A stretch of 64,000 nt of DNA from the NCBI GenBank assembly GCA_028751875.1, contig CM054154.1, positions 53,197,428 to 53,261,427 on the forward strand. Direction: 5' to 3'. Shown piece by piece: positions 1-12,365 of the stretch. A program made the position numbers and the translations under genes. Below the pieces are notes generated by a model, which was not told where the DNA came from, did not search any database, and saw nothing but the letters and a program-made list of their open reading frames with translations. Source of the stretch: Rapana venosa. Taxonomy: Eukaryota > Mollusca > Gastropoda > Neogastropoda > Muricidae. The stretch's first letter is position 1; each line of letters starts with the position of its first letter.

Positions 1-499
1 AGCTGACTCCCTTTATGAAAGATGCTAGGAGCAAAGGGCAAGATGTGCCAATGGTATTTGACCACTGATAGTTGACGGACAGCGACTGTACCTAGACCAA
101 CTGACAGAGACCGAATAACGTAGTTGGCCTGCCCAGTGATGTGTTTTGGAGGGGGGCAAAAGATGTCGACACGGCAGACTGCCAAACTGTCAACAATGAC
201 AGCGCACTCGGGGCAGTCGGTGACAGGAACAGTAGGCGTTGAGATACGTGCACCCTTCGCGCAGCACGCGGAAGATAAATGTGTTGGAGTGGGCAGGGAA
301 GAAAAGGAAAAAACAGTTCCGTGCAGCAAAATGTGTGTTTTAGACGATTCGTCTAATAAATAGGGCGGAAATAGCTTCGAGTGTAAATGATAACGTTCGA
401 ATTTGTAAATAAAAACCTTATTCTTTTTGTCAATGGAAGTGAACGCGTTAATGCGAAAGTCAAAGATGAAAGAACTTTGATTTCATAAGTTTGAATTTT
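1..499. other. Unassigned sequence, no gene recognised
   Basis: I see no domain, RNA gene or splice-site pair that I can defend. A 79-codon open frame at 124-363 has no recognisable motif and no coding bias that sets it apart. The stretch ends where endonuclease-like sequence of the next LINE begins, so part of it may be 5' LINE sequence. Confidence 0.4.
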
Positions 500-1925
500 G
501 ATATTGTGTGTTTAAATCGAAAACATATTATGGAATAAAATTAGTGACACAGATTTGTTTATTGGTTACAAAGTTTTCTGTAAACCTGCCATTAAATTTA
601 CTAAGCAGGGAAGACGTTCAGGTGGTCTAGTCTGTCCGATTAAAAATGAATTTCTACCCTATGTGCAAATGATCGAAGTGTCTTTTAGTGGCATGTGTAT
701 GTTTCTTTTTGACAAACAGTTGTTTGGAACTGAAAAGAATGTTTTGTATGTCTGTGCATATGTTCCTCCTGAGGGCTCTCCATTCTATGCTCACTTTGAC
801 CTTGACAATGGTATACATTTATTGGAGGAATGTATTATCGATTGTTTACTCAAACATGGTGCTTATGTTATTCTGTGTGGAGATTTAAACAGTAGAACGT
901 CAAATGTTGCTCAAGATTACTCACAAGATTCTTCTTTAGATGCTTTACATAAAAGTCAGTCTCTTTGTTCTGTTCGTTGTTCACAAGATAGTAAGTTGAA
1001 TAATTATGGAAAAATGTTATTAGATATGTGTACGACTTTAAGTTTATGTATCCTGAATGGTGTATATAGAGGTGACCAAAATGGTCATTACACATACATT
1101 TCAGAGTCGGGAAGCAGTACTAATGACTATTTCATCTTTTCTAATGACCTGTATTACAGTGTGTCTGAAACCTGCCAACTGTGTGTTTCAGAACGAAACG
1201 AGTCGGACCATATGCCTGTTACACTATCAGTTACATTCCCTAGTGATAACTTGCATAATGCAGACACCACATGCAATGACCAGACATTAGACAAATTTGT
1301 TTGGAATAGCGATTATGTGTCTGTCTTTACTGATGCCTTAAGTACAGATACAGTTTGTGAAAGAATTGATACCGCAATGAATATGATTGATACCGATATA
1401 AATGCTGGACTTGATATATTTAATGAATGTATGAAAGAGTGTGCTGTGTGCATGAAAAAGTGTGTATATCTGAATACTGATAAACGACCTGATACTTGGT
1501 TTGATTATGAATGTGTTATAAATAGAAGAAAAGTGAGGAGACTGTTGAGAAAATATCGACGTACTTTAGTTGACCATGATAGGGATCAGTATACAAGAGC
1601 TCGTCGTGAATATAAACAGTTAGTGAAAAGTAAAGAGAAAAAATTCAATGCTACTTTCTTAGAACAAGTTGTAAATTCTATTCAGAATCAAAAAGATTTT
1701 AAATACTTCAAAAGAAATTTCTTTTAAAAAAAAATACACCGGAAAGTGGAAATAAGAAATTGGGTTTAATTTTTTTAAAGCACGCAGAAAAAAATTTTTA
1801 AAAACAATGGAAATTTCCCTTTTTACTGGACGATCTGTTAAAAACCCACCAAATTTTTAGGGAAAGAAGTATTTTTTGCTTTCAAAAAGCTTTAAAAACA
1901 TAAGGTTCGGCCCCTGATGGCAAGT
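500..1925 (+). mobile_element. LINE ORF2 fragment: apurinic-like endonuclease plus linker
   Basis: This open frame runs from about 500 to 1727. It encodes the second half of an exonuclease/endonuclease/phosphatase-fold domain of a non-LTR retrotransposon. Visible motifs are GRRSGG near the start, the ILCGDLNSRT strand with its catalytic Asp-Leu-Asn (about 870-900), STNDYF (about 1115), and the C-terminal ESDHMPV with the catalytic Asp-His (about 1200). A Lys/Arg-rich linker follows (WFDYEC, then repeated Arg/Lys to about 1700), as is usual between endonuclease and reverse transcriptase. The N-terminal catalytic Asn/Glu strands are missing, so the copy is 5' truncated; an in-frame stop lies about 40 bases upstream of 540. 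After 1727 the frame breaks in indel-rich DNA, but a GPDGKL-like motif near 1905-1925 suggests the start of the reverse transcriptase. It then runs into the purine satellite. The class is CR1/Jockey-group; the family is uncertain. It is a dead fragment. Confidence 0.8.
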
Positions 1926-4900
1926 TAGTGATTCTGGAACAGTGTCGGAGAAGCGGAGAGTCTGGAACATGACCAGAGAGAGAGATTTGGAACAGAACTA
2001 GAGAGAAAATCGGGAAAGGGTTTAAAGGAGGGAAAGAGAGCCTGAACCCTTTTTAGAGAAAGGGGGGGGGGGGGCGAAGTTTTAAAAAGGCAGGGGGGGA
2101 TAGAGAAGAAGCGGAAGAGAGAAAGGGGAAGAGAGAGAGAGAGGGGAGAGACTCTGGAACAGTGACGGGGAAAAGATTGGAACAGTGACCAGAGAGAGGG
2201 AGGGGAGTCGGAACAAGACCGAAAAAAAGAGAGACTCGGAACAGGACAGAGAGGGGGGTTTGGAACGTGACACAGAGAGAGGGGGGGAGAGTCTGGAAAA
2301 CAATGCACAGAGAAAAAAGAGAGTCTGGAACAATGAACAAAGAGTCTAAAAAGTAAGGAGAGAGGAAGAGAGAGAGAGAGTAGAGAGAGAGGGGAGAGAG
2401 AGGAGAGAGAGGAGAGACGAAGGGGGAACATTGACAGAGAGAGAGAGAGAGAGTCGGGAAAAGCACAGAGAAGTCTGGAACAGTGTGGGTGTGTGTGAGA
2501 GAGAGAGAGGGGAGCCCGAGACAGGATCCGGAAAGTGCACAGAGAGAGTCTGGAACAGTGCATAGAAAAAGAGGGGTCTGCAACATGACACAGAGAGAAA
2601 AATTTCTAGAACAGTACAAGAGAGTGTGGAAAACAGTGACAAAGGGAGAGAGAGAGAGAGAAGAAAAGGGAGAGTGGAGAGAGAGGAGAGAGGAAAAAGA
2701 GAAGAGCAAGGAGAGAGAAAGGGAGAGAGAGCGAGCTTGGAAAGTGAGAGGCGAGAGTAAGTCTTGACAGTGACAGACAGGGAGAGTCCGGACCGTGGAC
2801 AGAGAGAGAGGAGAAAAGAGAGGGAGAGAGAAGAGAGGGTCGGGAAACTGATAGAGACAGAGAATTGGTCAGTGACAGAGAGAGAGATAGCGAGAGAGTC
2901 TGGAACAGTGGAGAGAGTCTAACGTGACAGAAGCAAGAGATCTGGAACAGTGAAAAAGAGAGAGAGGAGCGGGAAACCGTAACAGGAGAGAGAAAACTGG
3001 AACGTTAGAGAGAAAGAGAGAGAGGGCGAGAGCTGAAAGGGGTTCGGGGGAGAGGGAAAGACAAGAGAGAGAGAGGTCGGAACAGTGACAGGGAGGGGAA
3101 GAAGTCTAACAGTGACACAGAGAGAGGAAAAGGAGGAGTCGGAACGTGACACAAGAGGGGAAGAGAGAGAGGAGGAAGAGAGAGAGAGAGATTTGGGAAC
3201 ATGACAGAGAGAGAGAGGTCTTCACGGGAAAGAGAGGAACCGTGTGTGATAAGAGAGTCCAGAACATGATAAAGAGAGAGAGAGTCTGGAACAGTGAACA
3301 AAAGAGGGGGATTTGGAAACCTGACACAGAGAGAGAAAGAGCTTGGAAATGAGAGAGGAGAAAGTCGGGAAACGTGACAGAGTGGAAAGAGTCGGGAACA
3401 GTATACAAAGAGAAGGAGAGAGAGAGAGAGAGGAGAAAGAGGTGTCGGAACAGTGAAGAGAGACAGAGGAGGTCGGAACAGTGACACAGAAAGAAAAGGG
3501 GAGTCGAAACAGTGACAGAGAAGGAGAGAGAGAGAGAGTCGGGAACAGTGACACAACCAAAAGGAGAAATCTAGAATAGTGACACAGAAGAGCCCGGGAA
3601 CAGTGACCCAGAGAGAGAGAGAGACAAAAGAGAGAGAGGGGGATTTTTGGAACAGGAGCGAGAGAGAGTATGTCTGGAAGCTATCGAGGGGGGAAGAGTT
3701 GTTCTGAACATTGATTCAGAAGAGAGTCTGGTACATGAAACAAGAGGAAGAGAGCGAGAGAGCCCGGAAGAGAAGAGAGAGAGAGAAAGTGGGGAACAGT
3801 ACAGGGCGAAGATCGGGAACGTGCACAAAAGAGAAAGTCTAGCTGACACAGAGAGGGGGAAAAGTGACCCAGAGAAGAGAGAGAGAGGAGGGAGAGAAAG
3901 AGAGAGGAGGAGAAGAGAGAAGTTTGGGAACGGTACAGAGAGGGAAGGGCTGTCTGGAACGGATGAGAAGAGAGCTGGAACAGTGATAGAGAGAGAGAGT
4001 CGGGAAAAAATGAAAAGGGGGGAGAGGGACTGTCTGGAACAGTGAAAGAAGGGGTCTGCACAGCTAGGAGGAGAGCGAGAGAAAAGAGAGAGATCTGGAA
4101 CAGTGACAGAAAAGAGAGAGAAGTCTGGAACATGACGAAAGAGAGATAGAGAGTCGGAAACAGTGACAGAAAGAGAGATAGAGAGTCTGGAAAGTGACAG
4201 ACGAGAGAGACAGAAGAGAGAAGAGAGAAAGAGAGTCGGGAAACAGTGACAGAGGAAAAGGGGTCGGAACAGTGACAGAAAGAAGTAGAGATCTAACAGT
4301 GACAGAGAGAGATGTCGGGAACAATGACAGAGAAAGGGAGGAAGAGAGAGTCGCAACGTGCAGAAACAGAGCAAGAGAGTCTGGAACGTGACAAGAGAGA
4401 GAGAATCGGGAAAAGAGAAGAAGTGGAAAAGTGACACAGAGAGAGAGAGAGCTGGAACAATGACGAGAGAAGGAGCGAGATAGAGAGTCGGAACAGTACA
4501 GACAACCCAAGGAGTGAGCTGGAAGAGTGACAGGAGAGAAAAAGGGTCGGAATAGTGACACGAGTGATGATAAATGAAACAGTGACACAGACAAAAGAAA
4601 GAGAGAGAGAGGGAGGGGGTCTAAAACGTGAGAGAGGGGTTTCGAACGTGACTAAGATAGAGAGAGAGAGAGAGGGGCAAAACAGGAGAGAGAGAGAGAG
4701 CAAAACGTGACACAAGAGAGATTTGGGAACGGACGGAGAGAGCAAAGAGAAGTCAGCAGTGACAGGGAGGGGAAAAAGAGAAAGGAGAAAGGAGAAGAGA
4801 GAGAGAGAAGAGATTCGGGAACAGTGTCATAAGAGCAAAGAGTCTGGAACAAAACCAAACAGAGATCGGAACATGAAGAGAGAGAGAGAGAGTCGAACAG

Positions 4901-5670
4901 TGCTCGGAGAGAGGGAGAGAGAAGAGAAAGAGGGGAAGAAAGAAGAGAGGTCGGGAACATGATAGAAGATAGAGAGAAGATTCGAGGTCTGAAAAGGAGG
5001 GGGGGAGAACAGACAAAGTCGGGAACAGTGACGAGAAAGACTCGGGGAACATAAGAGAGAAGTTGGAATAGTGACAGAAGAGAGTCTGGAATAGTGACAG
5101 AGAGGAGAGAAAGAGAAAGAGAGAGAGAGTTTTGGAACAGTGCCCACAAAAGACAGGGAACAGTGACAAAAAGAAGAGAGAGAATTGGGGAACAGAGAGA
5201 GAGAGAGAGAGAGAGGAGAGAGAAAAGAGATAGCCCGGAACATGAAGAGAGAGAGAGAAGAAAGAGAGAGAGAGGAGAGAAAAGAGGGTCGGGGAAAGTG
5301 ACGGAAAAGGAGTCGGACAGGCACAGAGTCTGGAACAGTGCACAAAGAAGAGAGAGAACAGCTGGAAACAGAAGGGGGGGGGGGGGGGAAGAGAGGAGAG
5401 AGGAGGAGACTGGAACGGACAGGAGAGAGAAAGAAGAGGTGTGTCGGGGGCACAGGAAGAGAGATTTTGGAATAGTGTGTAAGAAGTCTGGAACAGTGAC
5501 AGGGGGAAGAGAGTCGGAACAGTGCAGAAGAGAAGGGAGTCGGGAACAAGACAAGGGGGTTTGGAACAGTGACGAGAGAAGAGTCTGGAACATTGCGAGA
5601 GAGAGAGAGGAGAGAGAAAGGAGAAGAAGGAGAGAAGAGAAAGAGGAGAGAGAGAGAAAAAGAGAGACGC
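1926..5670 (+). repeat. Degenerate purine-rich satellite, about 3.7 kb
   Basis: The plus strand is almost only A and G. (GA)n runs are punctuated every 25-60 bases by a recurring core of the type TCTGGAACAGTGACAGAGAG, with variants TCGGGAACAGTG, TCTGGAACATGA and TTTGGAACAGTG. Dozens of copies occur. Spacing is irregular, so it is a variable-length GA array around a conserved 10-14 base core rather than a fixed-period satellite. Long Ser/Leu/Phe/Pro frames on the minus strand and Glu/Arg/Lys frames on the plus strand are composition artefacts. The left edge abuts the LINE fragment, the right edge an AT-rich block. Confidence 0.9.
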
Positions 5671-8600
5671 TTTAACCTTTTAACGCTTTAACATTTTTTG
5701 TCATTGGCCCTACTGGGCCTTTTGACAAGGGGGGTAACACAAATATTTTTGTGAAACGTAAAAAAAAATTTGAAATACGTGATTATACAAAAAATTTGGC
5801 AAAAAAAAGCTCCACCTTTTTTCAGAAATTTAAAGATAACATTGGTGTCGTACATTTACAAATCACCTTTTCTAACAAAAAAAGAAAAAAAAAATCAAAC
5901 TGAAATGAAAAAACAACTTTCGAATCGCCACCCATTAAAATTTATAAGTGATATATACAGCCTTTAAAAACCTGTTTCTTTGAAAACTTTGCTCTTTAAG
6001 TGACTAACATTACTTTTCAATAATTGTGCTGACAGGTTTTTGTCTTAATTTATGTGCTTTTCAAAAAATTAGCTACAAAAAAATTCATGCCCTTTCAGAC
6101 GACAAAATAGAGATAAAATCTGGACTTTCTTTTTTTGTGAACTTAGGAAATTAGTTTTTTTTCGTATATTTTTCATATGCTTTCCCTTTGAAACAAAAAA
6201 TGAATTTTTATCATCAAAAAGTATGACCCCATAATGGAATGGGAATTTCAAGGGGTGCTCAGTCTGGAACCCTCTTTTATTAGCATTAAAAACCCCGTTT
6301 TTTAACCGAATCGAGCATAATTTAAACCTTTTCCATTTGGTCAGTAACTTTGATAGATTTTTTTCTGTTGGAAAAACGACTTAAAAGAAAAAAAACCACT
6401 ATATTTATTTTTTCTTTCCCCAAACTGAGGCCTTTTTTTTAAAAGAGCAAAAAGCCTACTTTAAATTCCGAAAGAAACGACCTCATTACCTACTCCTGAG
6501 ACATCCATAAATCCCAAGCCTGCTCGATAAAACCTTTTAACCTTTATATCCCCTTCTCTTTTCCCCCACTCCATCTGTATAATTAACATACGTAAATGTT
6601 ACATAAACTTTTTGTGAAAGTTTCAATTTTTAACCAATATCTAATCATTTGACAAAAGTTCTTATATAAAAGGAATCTTTTTTCCTCCCCTATAGTACAG
6701 TATTAGATGAAAAAAAATTGGACATTAGAAAAAAGTTTTCATGGCAAATGTGTGAAATTTTTCCCGTGCGATTTACATATAACCCCATATCTCGAAGCGT
6801 TGAAGCAGGGTTCTATCTGGTGTCAAATAATTTCCAGAAAGGGAACAGCTATGGGGGTTCACTTTCGTAAGTTTTTAGGGTTTTTAAATTTCACCCTTTT
6901 TTTTCCCCTTCCCACAAGATTTCCGCCAGCAAAATTTTGACTAAGTTTTTGTTTAAAAAAACCCTTCCTAAATTTTATACGTATTAACTATTTTGCTTTT
7001 AGCATTTCCCAAAAACCATTTTTCACGAACTGATAAATGCCCACCCCTTCTAAAAACAAAAAGTTTGTTTTTATCCATATTTTCTGATAAATCAAAATTA
7101 TCTGCCCCTTTAAGAATTTAAAGATTTCAAACCAAAAAACAGTTTTTCAGTAAAAAATAAAATCATCAGAAAAATAAAAAGAAACCCCCGTTACCCAGGG
7201 GAAATTTTTTGAATGCCGTCTTTCCTTTCCCTTTACACCAATCGCTAATTCATTTTTAAAAAAACGAAAAAAATTTGTGGCTCAAAATACAACCCTGCTT
7301 CACTCCCTTGGGGCTTTTAAAGAAAAACGGAATTCATTTCCTGCACCACACATGCTAGTACTGAAAATAGCTCAAGGGCCATATAATTTTACCATTTTCA
7401 CCTTTTTTGTAGTACATTCCACAATATATTTCTATTTACAAATCGAAGGGCCTTTCAAAAACAACAAAGGAACAATAATTTTTTTTTACTGGGAAAAGCA
7501 AATGTTTTTGAACGAGAGAGTAAAGAGTTTATTGATCTACAGTGCTGTACTCGCTCTAAATCCCCCCTTCTCCATTAATTTTTTTCGTTATCCCGCCCCC
7601 GAGTTAATGCTTATTCAAAAAGAAAGAAAAAAGTTTATTAAAAACCTGGTGAGAGACACCCCCAATATCAGCATTAAATTTTCACTCCCCCTTTTTGTGT
7701 ACGGAATTATTACTGATTCGGCCCCCCCGCAAAGGGAAAACTCTTTCAAAAAAGAAGGTTAAATAATGAAAAAAAAAAAATTCAGCTAGTTTGCATATTT
7801 GAGCATTTCTCCAATTATTTTAACGGACCAGCACTTTTTTTCCCCCGTTTTTAAATTTTTATTAGCATCAAAATCCCATTTTGGGGTTATGGATGTTAAA
7901 CAATGGGTTTAAACAAGTTTCATCTTTTTTGTAATACTTCCACATTCTCTCGGGTTTCTGCCAATTTAAAATCATTAAAAACTTTCAAAAAATGATCAAC
8001 CATTTTAATAGTGAGTTAAAATTTTAAAAAATGTGATTCGACTTACGGATCGATGAGGGGCCAAACTTTTCAGTCCTTTGAAAATCTTTTAAATTTCCTA
8101 ATCTCTTTGCAAAGTTTTTTCTTTTGTTTTTCTTAGACTGATGTTTCTTTTTGGCGGTAGGACATTTTTCTTTTTTTGGGTTTTTTTTCGTTTGTTTTAC
8201 AACGCTGAAATCTTTTTAATAGTCCTTTACTTCTTGTTTCTTTCGTTCCATTCGCACGAAAACCCTTCGTTCATTTTTTTTTACCTTTTTAACGTTTGAC
8301 CATGCGCAGCAGCCCCCCATAATGCCTTACAAAGTGATCCACACTGTTATTCACTCCGGTTTAATACTGAGGCTTTTTTCTACGCTTTTTTGAAATTTTG
8401 CCCTTCTAAACATGTTTATATACTTCTTGAAACTTTCTGACCATATAATTTTTCTACACTCTCTTTCCTCTACTTTCGACACTAACAAGTCCTATCTATT
8501 TCCATGTTTTTTTAACGGGGAGGTCCACGAATAGATACACTCCCCAAAACACAGACAAAACAAAAACATTTGATAGGAACAAGAAAATAACAAAAACGCT

Positions 8601-9249
8601 GCATCCATTTGGGGACACTAAGGAAATCCCCCTCCCTATCCCCCCCCCAACCCATTCAGAATCCTATGTCAAAATAAAACATAAAAACAGCAAGGACCTG
8701 CCCAAAATTTTTTCATCGTTCATCTTTAGACACCTTCAAAGTTCTCATTCAATCATCTACTCCCAACACCAAATAATTTGAACACTTCAAGGCGGCTTGT
8801 TCCCGACCAGTCCTGGGTTTAATTCCCACAACATGAAAAAAAATCGCTATTTGAAAATTTCAATAATGTTTCCCTAAAATACAACACCACTTTTAAATTA
8901 ATTTTTTATTTTAAAGAGGGCCCCTTCTGGACAATAAAAGCACCTATCAAAAAAAACAATTTTATCTAAATTAAAAATATTTTTTATTCTAATGGAAAAA
9001 GTGTTGTCCACTCTATTTCAATTTCTTTTACTACTTCTAAAGACTTTCTTTAAAGAAGGGGCACTCCTCCCAAATTCCTTCCTGATTTTGGCAGTTTTTG
9101 ACCCCACAAAATTTAAAACAGGGGAAAAAACCACTGTAACAAATTAGAGTCAAAAAAAAAAATTTCATGAGGCACACAAAAAACGAAATTATTCATAGTT
9201 TTTAAAAGGAGACATTTTAATTTGCTGTACAAGTTTTCCACTAAAAATT
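5671..9249. other. AT-rich stretch with homopolymers, no gene seen
   Basis: About 3.6 kb of AT-rich sequence with frequent runs of A, T and C. I see no recognisable domain on either strand. The longest open frame (7277-7762, 161 codons) has low-complexity Phe/Asn/Lys/Ile composition and no motif. A short segment at 8800-8830 (CTGGGTTTAATTCCC) resembles a tRNA box B but has no box A partner. The density of homopolymer runs and broken frames suggests poorly polished sequence, so a decayed LINE could be hidden here. Confidence 0.5.
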
Positions 9250-9993
9250 TTAAAAATGTCCATTGACTTGGAGGCCGGGGCCTGCCCCAAACTCTTTCTT
9301 TAAATTTTTAGGCCGCTGAGCCTGCGATGTCCTTTGTGTCACTGGTGCTTGCCGCGGCAACCTTCGCGGGGGGTTGCAGGAAATCCCGCACCCTGTTTGG
9401 GTAGGGCAGAGGCCGACGTGCTGCACGCCCCCACTGGCAGTAGGACACCCACGCCAGCGAGGGGAAACCCCCCAACCTCCTGACTGTACTTCAACCCGTG
9501 GGGTCGCCCCCGGTTGCCATGGACGCCCGCCCGCCTGCCTCCGGGACGTCACCCCCGGTGGCTCCGTGTTGCCCCCTGCCACAGAGGGGGGAGGAAGGAG
9601 AAAGGGGGCCCGCCGTTCCTGTTCTTCTGTCGGTGCCGGTTTTTGGGGGCCACCCCCTACTCACGCCCCCTCCGCCGGGAGGAAAGGGGAATCCCTTTTT
9701 AACGGGGTGTGAGGGGGGACAGGGGTGGGGGGACGCTGCGCAACACCCACTCTCCACCACCTCTGCGAGGATCGGGGGGGAGGGGGAGGGAGAAGGAGAG
9801 AAGAGAGAGGAGAGAGAGGAAAACAGAGAAGGGGGACCAGGAGGAAAAGGGAAAAGGGAACGGAAGAATGAGAGGGGAACAGGCGGGAGAGATGGAAACA
9901 GGGCAGGGGCGAAGAGAGAGCTGGACAAAACAAAAAAAACAGAGAAGGAGTCTGGGGAAAAACACAGGAAGAAAGAGAGAGAGGGTTGGGGGG
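9250..9993. other. GC-rich block next to the scaffold gap, unassigned
   Basis: Base composition switches sharply to GC-rich with many CpG and C/G runs, unlike both flanks, and ends in a GA-rich tract (9780-9990) that runs into the N gap. Open frames exist on both strands (Pro/Gly/Arg-rich), but none has a recognisable motif. It could be an exon, a CpG-rich promoter or a different repeat. The sequence does not decide. Confidence 0.45.
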
Positions 9994-10493
9994 NNNNNNN
10001 NNNNNNNNNNNNNNNNNNNNNNNNNNNNNNNNNNNNNNNNNNNNNNNNNNNNNNNNNNNNNNNNNNNNNNNNNNNNNNNNNNNNNNNNNNNNNNNNNNNN
10101 NNNNNNNNNNNNNNNNNNNNNNNNNNNNNNNNNNNNNNNNNNNNNNNNNNNNNNNNNNNNNNNNNNNNNNNNNNNNNNNNNNNNNNNNNNNNNNNNNNNN
10201 NNNNNNNNNNNNNNNNNNNNNNNNNNNNNNNNNNNNNNNNNNNNNNNNNNNNNNNNNNNNNNNNNNNNNNNNNNNNNNNNNNNNNNNNNNNNNNNNNNNN
10301 NNNNNNNNNNNNNNNNNNNNNNNNNNNNNNNNNNNNNNNNNNNNNNNNNNNNNNNNNNNNNNNNNNNNNNNNNNNNNNNNNNNNNNNNNNNNNNNNNNNN
10401 NNNNNNNNNNNNNNNNNNNNNNNNNNNNNNNNNNNNNNNNNNNNNNNNNNNNNNNNNNNNNNNNNNNNNNNNNNNNNNNNNNNNNNNNNNNNN
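9994..10493. other. Assembly gap of exactly 500 N
   Basis: There are 500 consecutive N. The round number indicates a default scaffold gap of unknown true size. Frames spanning it are meaningless. Flanks are GA-rich on the left and a minus-strand LINE fragment on the right. Confidence 0.99.
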
Positions 10494-10599
10494 CCTGCCT
10501 ATTCACAAAAAGCTTTTCAAAAGATTTTATTTTGGTGTTGTTTTAAAGTGAAGTTTCGAAAAATAGGGAATGTGATTAAATCAAATGTTTTTTTCAAAG

Positions 10600-10860
10600 T
10601 CAACAAAAAGAAGGCCTTTTATTTTTTTTTGATGTTGGTAGGAGTTTTCTGTAATTTGTGAAAGAGCTGTGTGACAGGGTTTTTACGAAAACCTGACTGA
10701 TCTTCATTAATAATTGTTTTTTTAAAAGAAAGGAATATAGGTTTTGGTTTGTTTTTCAAGGGTTTAGAAAGACAGACAGAATTAAAATTGGTCTGAAAAT
10801 TTAAAAGGACAAGCAGTTCACCTGATTTGGGGAAAGGTTATTTTGTATTTTAAATACGGC
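10600..10860 (-). mobile_element. LINE reverse transcriptase fragment (decayed)
   Basis: Read on the minus strand, 10670-10740 gives a QSGFRKN-like motif. It corresponds to the QSGFRENHYS motif of the minus-strand LINE at 17.5-20.1 kb. About 10760-10830 gives FRPILILSV, matching the conserved RT motif (Y/F)RPISxL. The order and spacing fit the palm/finger entry of a CR1/Jockey-group reverse transcriptase. Frames are broken. The fragment abuts the N gap on its 3' side, so more of the element may lie in the gap. Confidence 0.6.
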
Positions 10861-10899
10861 AGGAAGTTGGTTTTTTATGCACAAGTTTCTCTTTGTGTC

Positions 10900-11325
10900 C
10901 TTTTCGATTCACTTCTTTCCCCCTGTTCTCTGTTCCAGACTATTTCTGTCTCTCTTGTGCACTTTTTCCCAGCCTTCTCTCCTCTTCTACTTTTTCCGAC
11001 TTTTATTATAATATTTTTTTATTATATTATTGTTTTTTGTTGTTGTTGTTTTTGTTGTTTTGATTTTATTATTTATTTTTTATTATTATTATTATTATTA
11101 TTTTTATTATAATTATTATTTAATTTTATTATTATTTTTTTATTGTTGTTGTTGTTGTTGTTGTTGTTTTTATTATTCCAGATCTTCTCTCTCTGTCCTT
11201 TTCCCAGACCTTCTATATTTTTATCATATTATTTTTTTTAAAAAATTTTTATTATTGTTTTACCAGACTCTCTCTCTCCCCTGTCATGTTCCAGATTCTC
11301 CCCTCTCTCCCGGGGTGACAGGTGA
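10900..11325 (-). repeat. Pyrimidine-oriented short copy of the GA/GGAACA satellite with (TTA)n and (TTG)n
   Basis: Cores such as CTGTTCCAGACT, TGTCATGTTCCAGATTC and CCAGACTCTCTCTCTCCCC are reverse complements of the core at 1.9-5.7 kb, so the same satellite lies here in the opposite orientation. It is interrupted by (TTA)n at about 11075-11140 and (TTG)n at about 11140-11170. Phe-, Tyr- and Cys-rich frames across it are artefacts. Confidence 0.7.
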
Positions 11326-11329
11326 AGAC

Positions 11330-12365
11330 TTAAAGGGGTGGAAGGTGCTGTTTTGTGGAGAATTGTAAAAGGGGATTGATCTTTAGCTTACTCTCTGTGG
11401 CACGGGGCACCAGTGGAGAGATTGAAAAGGGGGGGTTTAAGAAATCAAAGTCGGGGGCAAAATCCTTTAATCCCCATGAAGGGCAATTACAATACGACGG
11501 GCAGTTGATACTCCAAATTTTAAACAAAGCCCAAAAAAGCAATAATTCATATTGGTTTTCAAAAAAAAAATGTCACGCCCATCACACCCACCACACACAG
11601 CCGCATGCGCCAAACTAAATTTGTGAACATAATTTTAAACCCATTGATAGAAAACATAAAAATTATTTTTCCCACGCTTTTAAACCCGCACGTACCCCCC
11701 TCGGGTGTGCGAAAAACGCCCACGCCCCCCCCAAAAACCTACACCATTAGAATTCAATGTTTTTAAAACGTTGCTAGAACACAGACTTATTTCACCACCC
11801 CCCACCCACCCACACACACACACACCACAACAACACCACCCACACACCAACCACCACCCACACACACACACACCCCAACACCACACACACAATTTGTATT
11901 GAAACACTCTAACAAAGACATCGGCAATAAACAAGAAATGTAAGAAATAGCAACACATTGTGAATTCAGAAAATCGAATGCTTTCGGGACAAAAGAATTT
12001 CTTTTTTTGTTGGTTTTTTCTGATGGGAACTGAAAACGGCGTCCGAAGGGAAAATTTTTAAAATTTTGGAAACAAGTATGGGAAAGGTCAGCCAAAAAAG
12101 GCTGGGCTTTGCGTCAAACGCTATTTAGAACGAATGAATCTTCTTTTTTCTTTTCCAATTTTTTTTGACAGATTCTTAAAAAACTTGCAGGCCATTCTTG
12201 TTTTTTTTTAAAATAAGGTTATTTTACCACAAAAGAAAGCAAAACTTAGAACACTCTCTATGTAAGACTTGTAAAACAAGGAAAGGATCTTTTTGCTACA
12301 AAAAATGATTCAGTTTCCTCAGAAAATACAGACGTTGTTGTCCCTTTTTGACAATAGCGTCAGTG
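11330..12365. other. Unassigned, with CA-rich microsatellite
   Basis: Apart from an irregular (CA)n/(CCA)n tract at about 11800-11890, I see no gene or recognisable element. Homopolymer runs are frequent. Confidence 0.45.

Noticed and set aside
1925..5675. Many long overlapping open frames on both strands (Ser/Leu/Phe-rich on minus, Glu/Arg-rich on plus)
   Set aside because: They follow from the GA/CT composition, which contains few stop codons. No domain, start context or conservation supports them.
8795..8835. tRNA box B-like segment CTGGGTTTAATTCCC
   Set aside because: No box A at the right distance and no cloverleaf pairing. Probably chance or a worn SINE.
9498..10661. Long open frames spanning the N gap
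   Set aside because: Most of their length is N, so the frame is undefined.
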